A stretch of 64,000 bases of DNA from positions 186,001 through 250,000 of the forward strand of contig JAWHQI010000023.1 in assembly GCA_033032865.1 (NCBI GenBank). The letters are read 5' to 3'. Shown here one piece after another: positions 53,799-62,820 of this stretch (its first letter is position 1; every line of letters starts with the position of its first letter). The translations under genes were made by a program, and so were the position numbers. Source of the stretch: Dactylorhiza incarnata. Its lineage: Eukaryota > Streptophyta > Magnoliopsida > Asparagales > Orchidaceae. The notes under the pieces were generated by a model. It made no database searches. It was given only the letters and a program-made list of their open reading frames with translations, and was not told where the DNA came from.

Positions 53799-54992
53799 AT
53801 GGCGCGCAAGCGAGTCGCGACTAGGTCGACTCCTCAGTCGGAGGGCGAGTCATCCGGAGCGCAGAGTGAAGCTTTGATCGAGAGTCTGCACCAGAGCAAT
53901 GAGGCTCTAACTAGGTAGATGGTTGTGATGCAATCGCAAGTTGAGGGGTTGTTGTCTGCCGGTGCTAGGCAGCAACCCGTAGTGCAGGCCCCCGTAGTCG
54001 GACAGGCAGTACCTACTCCTCCTGCTCCCTTGGTACCCCCTGTAGCGATACCTCCGGAAATGAATTTCATTTCGCACTTTCAAAGGTTGGGTCCTCCATC
54101 GTATGACAGACGAGCTGATTTCGTGGCCTTGGACGATTGGCTTATAGCCATTGAAGAGATGTTCTCATATTCAGGAATCACCGTGGATCAGAAGGTGATG
54201 GTTTTCGCGTACCAGCTTAAGGGTCTCGTAGAGAGTTGGTGGTTGAGGGAGAAGGAAGACCTTTCCGAAGGATGTTCGTGGGTAACCTTCAAAGGAATGT
54301 TGTTAAGAAAGTTTCTGTCGTCGGTAGAGCAAGACCGGTTGATGAATGATTTCCTGCATCTGAAGCAGAGGAAGCTCTCGGTGAGCTAGTATGAGATTGA
54401 GTTTTGCAAGTTGAGCAGGTTTGCTCCGGCCCTGGTAGCCTCGGAAGAAGGAAGAGTAAAGAGATTTCTGGGTGGTCTCCGCAGTGACATCCAGCAGCTG
54501 GCCAGTGCGTACAGGTCGGAGAAGTACGACGAGGTAGTTGAGGCAGCACTAAAAGTTGAGGAAATCGATAATGCCAAGAACCGAGGATCAATGATGAAGA
54601 AGGGAAAGAGAAAGGCTGGGGAAGAAGGAGATTCTGGTGCGCCTGCCCCGGTCTTGAAGAAAGGAGGTGGCGAGATCTGCAGTTTCTGTGGCCTCCCTGG
54701 CCATCCAGTTGAGAAGTGTTTCAAGAGGAAAGGACTTCAAAAGCAGCCGCGAGTGCTGGCAATTCAGGGTGCTCCGAAGGGAGAGGTGCTCTGCCCATTG
54801 TGCAAGCGGAAGGGGCATGATGTGGCCCAGTGTTGGACCAAGGAGAAAGTCTGCTTCCAGTGCGGACAGAAAGGGCACATGAAGTTTCAATGCCCGCGAG
54901 TTCAAGCCCCGTTGCAGCCAGTTCCGCTTCGAACCTTGCCGCCGCAGCAGCATCAGGATAAAGGAAGAGGAAAGCTGAACGTGTTAACCTAG
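53799..54992 (+). pseudogene. E8 Gag with three CCHC knuckles, two in-frame stops
   Basis: About 397 codons from ATG 53799 (MARKRVATRSTPQSEGE), all in one frame with TAG at 53916-53918 and 54387-54389; both are consistent with CAG (Gln) to TAG. The Retrotrans_gag capsid runs from RADFVALDDWLIAIEEMF through VFAYQLKGLVESWWL and WVTFKGMLLRKFLSSVEQDR. Three knuckles follow: CSFCGLPGHPVEKC, CPLCKRKGHDVAQC and CFQCGQKGHMKFQC. Three in tandem is more than the usual one or two of this lineage. Ends with TAG before the protease. Confidence 0.85.
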
Positions 54993-55099
54993 GAGCATGC
55001 GCAGTCTTCAACCCAAGTGATCGCAGGTTAGACCTTAAGCCAACTGTTTAGTCTTGATTCCTTTTAGTTTCGCTGTATTAGACTAGTTTCTTTTTCGCG

Positions 55100-55600
55100 C
55101 TTATAGGGAGATTTAAGGTAAAGAATCGTTGGGCGCGTGTTCTGTTCGATTCGGGTGCTACCCATTCGTTCGTAGCAAGAGCTTTTGTCGAGCGTCACCG
55201 TTTGATCCCTGAGCTGGGCAACGATTCGTTCCTCGTTAAGTTCCCTTCTAGTGATTTGGTATCCTCGAACCAGTGCGTCCGAAGTTGCCCGGTTCTCTTA
55301 GGAGATTTCTTGGCTGTTGCTGATCTCAAGGTGTTGGACTTAGAAGACTTTGACGTGATATTGGGTATGGACTGGTTGTCCAGTTATGATGCGGTCATTC
55401 GATGCAAGGAAAAGCGTCTGGACTTTGTGATGGACAACAGTCATCCCATGAGCATTTTTGGTTCTCCGTGCCAGTGTTCCCCGATAATTTCTGTGGTATG
55501 TGCTCGGAAACTGTTAATTTCCAGTTGTTTGGCTTATCTTGTTTCTGTAGTAGAAACTGTTACTAGTTCACCGTGTATCGAGGGTGTTCTGGTGGTGTGA
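55100..55600 (+). pseudogene. E8 protease
   Basis: RVLFDSGATHSFVARAF is the aspartic protease active site (D-S-G) at about 55140-55180. [22 protein letters not shown] is the second conserved block. A TGA (55598-55600) closes this piece, and RT follows in the same frame. Confidence 0.8.
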
Positions 55601-56435
55601 GAGTTTCCCGATGTCTTTCCCTTCAGTCTTCCTGGCCTTCCGCCTGTTAGAGAGGTGGAGGTCGTTATTGATCTTGAGCCTGGTACTCGTCCTATCGCTA
55701 AGGCACCGTACCATATGGCCACGCGCGAGTTAGAAGAGTTGCAAACTCAGTTGGATGAGCTGTTGCAGTGTGGATTTATTAGGCCAAGTTCTTCGCCCTG
55801 GGGTTCTCCAGTGTTGTTTGTAAAAAAGAAGGACGGTTCCATGAGGTTGTGCATAGATTATAGAGAGTAAAACAAAGTAACCATAAAGAACAGGTATCTG
55901 TTGCCGAGGATAGATGGTTTGTTTGATCAGTTGAGTGGTAGCACAATGTTTTCGAAGATTGGCCTTCGATCAGGCTACCATCAGTTGAGGATCCGTGAGT
56001 CGGGCGTTCCCCGGAATGCCTTTCGTTCCCGTTATGGTCATTTTGAGTTTCTGGTTATGTCTTTTGGTTTGACAAATGTACCCTCTGCGTTTATGGACAT
56101 GATGAACCGCGTGTTCAAGGATTTTCTGGATCATTTTATTGTGGTACTCATCGATGATGTGTTGGTATATTCTAGAAGTGCTGAGGAGCATGCTACGCAT
56201 TTGCGCTTAGTATTGTCTACTCTTAGAGAGCACAAGTTGTAGGTGAAGCTGAGTAAGTGCGAGTTCTGGCTTCCTCAGGTATGCTTTCTGTTTCATGTGG
56301 TGAACAAGGATGGAATTACTGTAGACCCCGCTAAGATTTTTGCTGTGTTGGATTGGAAGACGCCTTCAACGCCTAAGGAAATAAGGAGTTTCTTAGAGTT
56401 GACTGGGTAACAGGAGATTTGTTCAAGGATTCTCA
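55601..56435 (+). pseudogene. E8 reverse transcriptase, broken
   Basis: Reads [25 protein letters not shown], then [25 protein letters not shown], a TAA at 55868-55870, [45 protein letters not shown] and [12 protein letters not shown] (the DD pair kept, FIDD changed to LIDD). A TAG at 56240-56242 and a one-base shift near 56410 follow. In the FSKIDL motif the usual first catalytic Asp is Gly (FSKIGL), so this RT would be dead even without the stops. Confidence 0.85.
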
Positions 56436-57209
56436 GTGCTGTCGGCACCTTTAACTAAGCTTACCCAGAAGAATACCGCTTTTGTTTGGAGCGATAAGTG
56501 TGAAGAAGCCTTTCAGGAATTTAAGAGGCATTTGTGCAGTGCACCTATGTTGGCCTTGCCGATCGAAGGAATGGAGTATGTTGTTTATGTGGACGCATCT
56601 CACATTGGACTAGGGTGTGTTTTGATGCAAGAAGGAAGGGTGATTACCTATGGGTCTAGACAATTAAAGGTTCATGAAAAGAATTACCCTACACATGACT
56701 TAGAATTTGCTGCAGTGATTTATGCTTTAAAGCTTTGGAGACATCTATTATATGGAATGTCATGCAAGATTTATACGGATCACAAGAGTATGAAGTATGT
56801 CTTTACCCAGAAAGAGCTGAATTTGCGTCAGTGCAGGTGGTTGGAATATGTTGCGGATTATGGGGTTGATATCCTGTATCATCCGGGTAAGGCTAATGTG
56901 GTGGTTGATGCCCTGAGTAGAAAGACCGCGCATGTCTTCAACCTTTCTGTGCAGTCCTTGGTAGAGCAGTTTATGTTGATGGATATTTTTGACGGTAGTT
57001 GTACCGCGCCTTCGAGCTTAGAGGCTGAAGAGCCTTCTTGGATTACCCTTACGAGATTGCACCAGAAGGAAGATCCTGACTTGCAGCATCTTCGAAGCAG
57101 GACTGAGAGAGGGGAACTACCAGATTTTTCGATCGATGATAAAAATACTTTGAAGTACCGAGGTAGGTATTGTATCCCCGCGTTGGATGATATTCAGGCA
57201 AAGATCTGA
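56436..57209 (+). pseudogene. E8 RNase H
   Basis: [37 protein letters not shown] (first Asp), [22 protein letters not shown] (Glu), [27 protein letters not shown] (Asp kept) and [11 protein letters not shown] (Asp kept). The catalytic set looks intact. The TGA at 57207-57209 fits CGA (Arg) to TGA. It continues in frame into integrase. Confidence 0.85.
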
Positions 57210-58463
57210 AGTGAAGCGCACGACTCTAGTGTTTCCTATCATCCTGGTTCCACAAAGATGTATAAGGACCTGAAGCAGATTGTTTGGTGGTCAGGTATGA
57301 AGAATGATATAGCCAGATAAGTTTCTGAATGTTTAACTTGTCAGCGCGTGAAGGCGGATCATAAGAGGCCTGGAGGTAAGTTGAACCCGTTAGATGTTCC
57401 AAGCTGGAAGTGGGAGAGTATTTCAATGGACTTCATTACCAGTTTGTCGAGGTCTCCCGGAGGACATGATTCTGTGTGGGTTATAGTTGACAGATTGACA
57501 AAGTGTGCTCACTTTGTGCCTTTTAAGACCGGCTATTCAATGGAGAAAATAGCAGAGCTCTATTTGGATGAAGTTATCAGATTGCATGGTGTTCCTGTGA
57601 GCATTGTGTCGGACCGAGATTCAAGGTATATGTCTCGTTTCTGGCAGAGTTTGCAGGGAGCTTTGGGCACTGACCTTAGATACTCTACCTCTTACCATCC
57701 TCAGACCAATGGTCAGACAGAGAGAGTGAATCAAATTTTGGAGGATATGATAAGGTGTTATATTCTAGATCATGGTGGAGCTTGGGATAAGCGTCTTGGA
57801 TTGATGGAATTTGCCTACAATAATAGTTATCAGGAGAGTTTGTAAATGGCCCCCTTTAAGGCTCTGTATGGGAGGCGTTGCCGAACTCCCTTGTTTTGGG
57901 CCGAGGTTGGTGAGAGGCCATTGTTAGGCCCAGAAGCTTTGGAAGAGATGAGCGTTGTCGTGACTCATATCCGCGAGAAGCTTCGTATCGCTTAGGAGCG
58001 GTATGAGAAGTATGCCAATCAGAGAAGGATGGATCTTGAGTTTGTCGTTGGAGACTTAGTGTTCTTGAAAGTTTCTCCGATGCCAGGCGTTAAGAGATTT
58101 GGAAGGAACCACAAGTTGGACCCTCGGTATGTGGGACCTTTCCAGATTGTTGAGCGCATCGGAGTGTCAGCTTATAGATTGGATTTGCCTGCTTCCTTCC
58201 CAAATGTTCACGATGTGTTTCATGTGAGCCAGCTGTGGAAGTGTCTGCGTAGTGATCAGCTTGTTCTTGATTCAGTGCCTGTATTGCAGCCCAATCTTTC
58301 GTATGTTGAAGAGCCTGTCCGAATCTTGGAGACTCATGAGCGTGTGTTGCGAAGGAAGACGATCCCGTTGGTTAAGGTTCTTTGGAAGAATCAGGGTGTC
58401 GAAAGCGCAACATGGGAGCTGGAGTCTGCCATGAGAGAGACTCATCCTAGCCTCTTCTCTTAG
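57210..58463 (+). pseudogene. E8 integrase and chromodomain, three stops
   Basis: One frame, closed by TAA 57318, TAA 57843 and TAG 57993. The HHCC part has SYHPGSTKMY and CLTCQ. DDE: VIVDRLTKCAHF, VSDRDSRYMSRF and TERVNQILEDM. Then RKYGPFQIVERIGVSAYRLDLP-like GPF module, NVHDVFHVSQLWKC, and the chromodomain PLVKVLWKNQGVESATWE to the terminal stop at 58461. The chromodomain marks the Tekay chromovirus lineage. Confidence 0.88.
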
Positions 58464-58552
58464 ATTTCGAGTAAATGTTTTGTCAGGTAATCTTTGGATT
58501 TGATTCTGTATCTTTCTTGATCTTTGGATTTCAAGTTTCGAGACGAAACTTC

Positions 58553-58569
58553 TTTTTAGGGGGAGTGAC
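58553..58569 (+). other. E8 polypurine tract
   Basis: TTTTTAGGGGGAGTGAC directly precedes the 3' LTR start TGTAACGCC. Confidence 0.8.
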
Positions 58570-58770
58570 TGTAACGCCCCTGATTTTCGTTATTTATTTA
58601 CGTGGCCGCTGTGACGTAATTTTGGCGTTTGGGCATTACGTCAGCTCGTCAGGTTTAGTTTTGGGTCGTAGCCTAGTTAAGTGTGTAATTTGGATCGAGC
58701 GTGTGAGATTTCGCGTCGTTTCGAGTTATGGAAATTATCTATGTAAGCATTGCATTCATTATAATTCCCT

Positions 58771-59068
58771 GGCTCTGCGTTCGACGAACGGCAGCGGCTC
58801 TGCGTTCGACGAACGGCAGCAGCTCTGCATTCGACGAACGGCAGAGGAGCTGCGTTCGACAAACGGCAGCGGCTCTGCGTTCGACGAACGGCAGCGGCTC
58901 TGTGTTCGATGAACGGCAGCGGCCCTGCGTTCGACGAACGGAAGAGGGGCTGCGTTAGACGAACGACAGAGGAGCTGAGTTCGACGAACGGGTGGCGAAC
59001 TACGTTCGACGAACTCGCTGAAGTTGCGTTCGACGAATTCGTGGCTGAGTTCGACGAACTCCTGGAGG
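58771..59068 (+). repeat. 24-25-bp tandem array in the E8 3' LTR, about 12 units
   Basis: Same GCGTTCGACGAACGGCAGC-type units as at 42025-42269, with two more units. Confidence 0.9.
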
Positions 59069-59621
59069 CTTAGTATTTAAAAGAAAAGCCTAGGTTTTAC
59101 CTTTTCATCTTCTTCCTTTGCCGAACCAAACCAGTCGCCGAGCGAGAGAGGCAAGAGCGGAGTGTCGTGGAGCTTCCGGTCGGCGATTCGAAGGCCATAG
59201 TGGTCGGAATCACGTTTGGAGTATAGATTTGGAATGCTCTCGGCGAGATCTTCATTCTAGTGGTAAGTGTTTCCCGTTTCGTGGAATTTTTGGAGTTATG
59301 GTAGTGACCTAACTCCTCTTTTCGATCCGAAAAGTTTTAGGTTTTGTGCTCGGGTGAGTTCTTGGTCGGATCCTTAGCTTTTGGAGCGGAGAGTTTCGAG
59401 TTTTGCAAGGTTTGAGGCAAGTGGCTTTCTCCTCCTTCTTTCTTATTTCTTGAAGCACTGTTTTTCCTTGTTTATGGGTTCTTGTTGTGCTTTTGGCATG
59501 TATTTTGAGTGTTTGCTTGATAGTTAACAACTTCCCCTTCTGTCTTGATTCTCCCCTTTGTATCTGAAGTTTTGCCTGGAGAAACTGTGTTGGCCTGGAA
59601 TATTTTTCCTCCTGTTTGTTG

Positions 59622-59922
59622 AGTTTCTCGAGGAATGCTAGTATATCCCCGTGATTTCTCGAGAACCTTTTTATCTTAGCCTTTGATTTCTCGAGAAATT
59701 TTTGTTCCTAGCCTTTGATTTCTTGGGAACTTCTCGATCTCTGTCCTGGATTTCTCGAGAAATCCCAATCTCATCTCCTTCCTGTTCTCGAGAAGTCCTT
59801 GGCTTGAACCTGCATCTTCTCGAGAACACCCCAGCTCTTCCCCTCTGATTCTCAAGAAATGCCCAGGTCTATCCTCTAGTTCTCGAGAAATGCCTTGACT
59901 GCTCTTCCAATTTCTCGAGAAA
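59622..59922 (+). repeat. TTTCTCGAGAAA palindrome array in the E8 3' LTR
   Basis: Same spacing and order as at 42827-43127. One copy has lost the CpG (TTTCTTGGGAAC). Confidence 0.85.
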
Positions 59923-61263
59923 TGCCCTGGTTGCTACCCTTGCTTTTGCCATTTTCCGTACTTTAATTCACTCGTGCTTGTTTCCTTATGCCTATGTAAT
60001 TGTGTGCGGACCCCGGACTCTTATGACTCGTCTTGAGTGGTGTTTACTTCATATTGACCCTATCCTTGGGGTGTCCTGGTGAGTGTTTTTCTCGGGCTTC
60101 ATCCCATGCCATAATTAAAGGAATTAATTAATAGAACCATTGCCTTTGTCCTTGCACGGTGGGTCGTGTTTTGGGGTGGCAGTGGGGAGTGTTGTAGCCT
60201 TGCACGGTGGCCATTTTAGTGGTGAACCGCAGGCTTGGCCTGTGGTCCCGTGGGCCGTGTTTGGGTGGTTGGGGATAGAAACCCCCACCCGTTTTTGGCT
60301 TTGGGTGGCAGTGGATAAAGGACCGCCCCTGTTTAATTTGAGCTGATCAGTCTCTTTAAATAAATTTAACAAGATAAATGAACTTTGCTTTTTCCTCTTT
60401 ATGGTATTTGGTGCGCTTGGTGCTTTGCTTAGTTCTTTGTTTGAAGCTTCTCTTTCGACAAATCTGGCTTGGGTTGGTACCGCTTATGCCTTATTTACTT
60501 TTCTGCTTGTTTTTCTGCCACTTGTAAGTCCCTTGCTGAGGCGTTCTTTGTTTTATTGAATGCCTCAGGTTCAGAGTCTTAGCTGCTAGTGATGTAGCCC
60601 AGAGTCTCTAGGAGTTTTAGTTGTTGTTTTACCCCGTTGCTGCGAGATAGTTGTGGTTAGTTTTCTTCTTGTGTTCAGACATGCTAGTTTGGAGCCAACG
60701 GGTTAGTGTCAGGTTGTTGGCGCCCGTTGTGCCCTTTTGATACTTTATAGTTTACTTTCCAGTTAAATGCTACTACTCTTTAGATCTTGTGTATCTTGCT
60801 CTCTGGGGATGATTTATGTCTAGGTGCATTATAGTTATAAAATGGCTTTTCTTTCATCCTCATTGCATACCTTTTAACTGAAATCCTTATCTTTAAAGTC
60901 GCCTAAAGATATTTTTCTATACATATACTACGCCTAGATATGTGCATATCATTTACTGTATGTCCTGTCATCACGTGCATATAGGAACTTAAGTGAACTA
61001 AATCAAGTATTTTCCGCTGCAATTACATATATTTTCTCGGTGGACTAGTTGATCCATGAACTGAGAGACACAGTTCTTACCCCCAAAACCTAATAAATGA
61101 TTTCAAATGATGATCTATCATGTAAACATGATTTGATTAATTAAGTACTAGGTTCCCGCCTGAGCGTCTGCAGTTGTCTCCTGCATGACGTGGCATCATG
61201 ACGCGTATTTTCCATTACTCTGATATTTCTAAATTCGGAGAAAATGCGGGTTGTGACAGGAGA

Positions 61264-62605
61264 AGAACAAGAACCTTCCCCATTATCATACAAAATTCAT
61301 TGGGAAGTAGTTCCAAATGATTTCAAAGAGCCTCGTCTACCAGTTTATTCTGGAATGAGTGATCCGTTTTTTCATCTACAAGCCTGGGAGGCGGCTACTT
61401 CACTAAGAACTCTATTAGATGATATCAAGTGTAAACTTCTCATCATGTCTTTTGATGATCAAGTTCTGGATTGGTTCTATCATTTACCACCTCAATCGAT
61501 CAATTGCTTCAGGGATCTTCGAAGAGAATTTCACACAAATGGATAACGTAAGAGAGGTCTACCAGCTCTTTTTCACATCAAGCAAATGGATAACGAATCT
61601 ACCGCTCATTTCATCGATCGCTTTCAAAAAGAAATCCTTGATGTCGTTAATGTTGATCAAAATTTCTATAAACTTGCCTTAATCAATGGTCTCAAAGAAG
61701 GTCCTCTTAAGTTCGAAGTCACCATGAAAGAGCCAGAATCCTATGCTCATCTTATTGAAATAGCAAATCAGTTCATTAAGGGTGAGGAGGCGAACCCTGG
61801 TTATTTTGCTTCTTTAATTCAAAAGCCTCAACAACAACAGGAGGTCTTATATCCCCAACAGAAGGATCGTTCTTCTCATGATTATCTTCCTATCAACCAT
61901 GGTGGCTATTTGTTTGAATATGAACAAGTTCCCAACTTATCATCTCAACATGAAATATGTTATGATCATGGACGTCTATCTGCTTCTCAAAGTATCCTGC
62001 AGCTAAATCAATCAGAGTTATGTCTTGTCAATCCTAATATCTCAACTCAGTCTTATGATTACGAACCATGTGATCCTCCTCGCGCATATAAGCAGGATAA
62101 GGTCCGAGGAAGGTATACGAGTTTAACTATCTATATGGAAGAAGTTCTTCAGATTATTCAGCATGAACCTGGCTTTTTGAGACCTTCTCTCCTGCGACCT
62201 GATCATAGGAGCTGTTATAAAGACTTATTTTGCCAATACCACATGTGTGTGGGTCATGATACGGAAAAATGTCGAGCTCTTCATAAACTTGTAGCGAAAT
62301 TGCTAAAAAAGGCAAACTGCGAGAATATGCTGCTTAGAAATATTATGGCAAAATCTTTCCTAGCAATATCGGGTATTCACTTAATACTAGATCTACTTTC
62401 ATTGACAGAAAGGTTTGTCTCAAAGCTCGTCTTAATGCTTTTTTCAAATTGTGTTTGCACTAGCTTTTTCCTTCAAATGCGAACGTGGTTAAACATGGCT
62501 TGGAAATATTGTGGCAATAAAACCCATCTTTCAATGGTCGCCCAAATCTTTAAAGGCAATCAAACCCATCTTTTGATGGTCTCCCAAATCTTTCTAAGGC
62601 AATAA
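61264..62605 (+). pseudogene. E7 Tat-type gypsy Gag, C-terminal part
   Basis: Continues from 41823 in phase. KEPRLPVYSGMSDPFFHLQAWEA, MSFDDQVLDWFYHLPP and FRDLRREFHTNG belong to the Retrotrans_gag pattern. A TAA at 61544 interrupts. Then ESTAHFIDRFQKEILDV, LALINGLKEGPLKF and, near 62233-62275, CQYHMCVGHDTEKC, the C-x2-H-x4-H-x4-C knuckle form seen in Tat/Athila Gags. Beyond KLVAKLL (about 62310) the frame loses all family resemblance and runs into short repeats. Protease and polymerase are not found. Confidence 0.75.
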
Positions 62606-62631
62606 AACCCATCTTTTGATGGTCGCCCCAA
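62515..62631 (+). repeat. 42-43-bp tandem repeat, 2.7 copies
   Basis: CAATMAAACCCATCTTTYRATGGTC-type units begin at about 62515, 62557 and 62600. The core CCATCTTTTGATGG is itself an inverted repeat (CCATC...GATGG). Confidence 0.8.
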
Positions 62632-62820
62632 TGCAGTTTCAGCTTTATATCCACATCGTAGTGGTTGCTCTGATTGAGCATTGTTATTTCGCATATCCTT
62701 CTAAAATGCATGGATGAGATGAATATCACCATATTGTGTCAAGGCACCCAAAAACTTCTATTCTATGAATGTTTATATGGACACATGTTCTTTATATATA
62801 TCCCTTGTAAAGATGAACAT

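Larger units (their letters stand above)
41824..61258 (+). mobile_element. E8: complete Tekay-type Ty3/gypsy element, 19.4 kb including nested E9
   Basis: Bounded by the 5-bp target duplication GGAGA (41819-41823 and 61259-61263). 5' LTR 41824-44467, PBS, leader, gag, protease, RT, RNase H, integrase, chromodomain, PPT, 3' LTR 58570-61258. The two LTRs are clearly alike but with scattered differences and different tandem repeat numbers, so it is older than E9. Pol has several stops and one frameshift, so it is not autonomous now. Confidence 0.93.
58570..61258 (+). repeat. E8 3' LTR (2689 bp)
   Basis: Same organisation as 41824-44467. The tandem array at 58771-59068 has about 12 units against 10 on the left. 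The TTCTCGAGAA array is at 59622-59922. The TATA-like sequence here reads TATTTAAAAG (about 59073). Ends GTTGTGACA followed by GGAGA. Confidence 0.93.
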
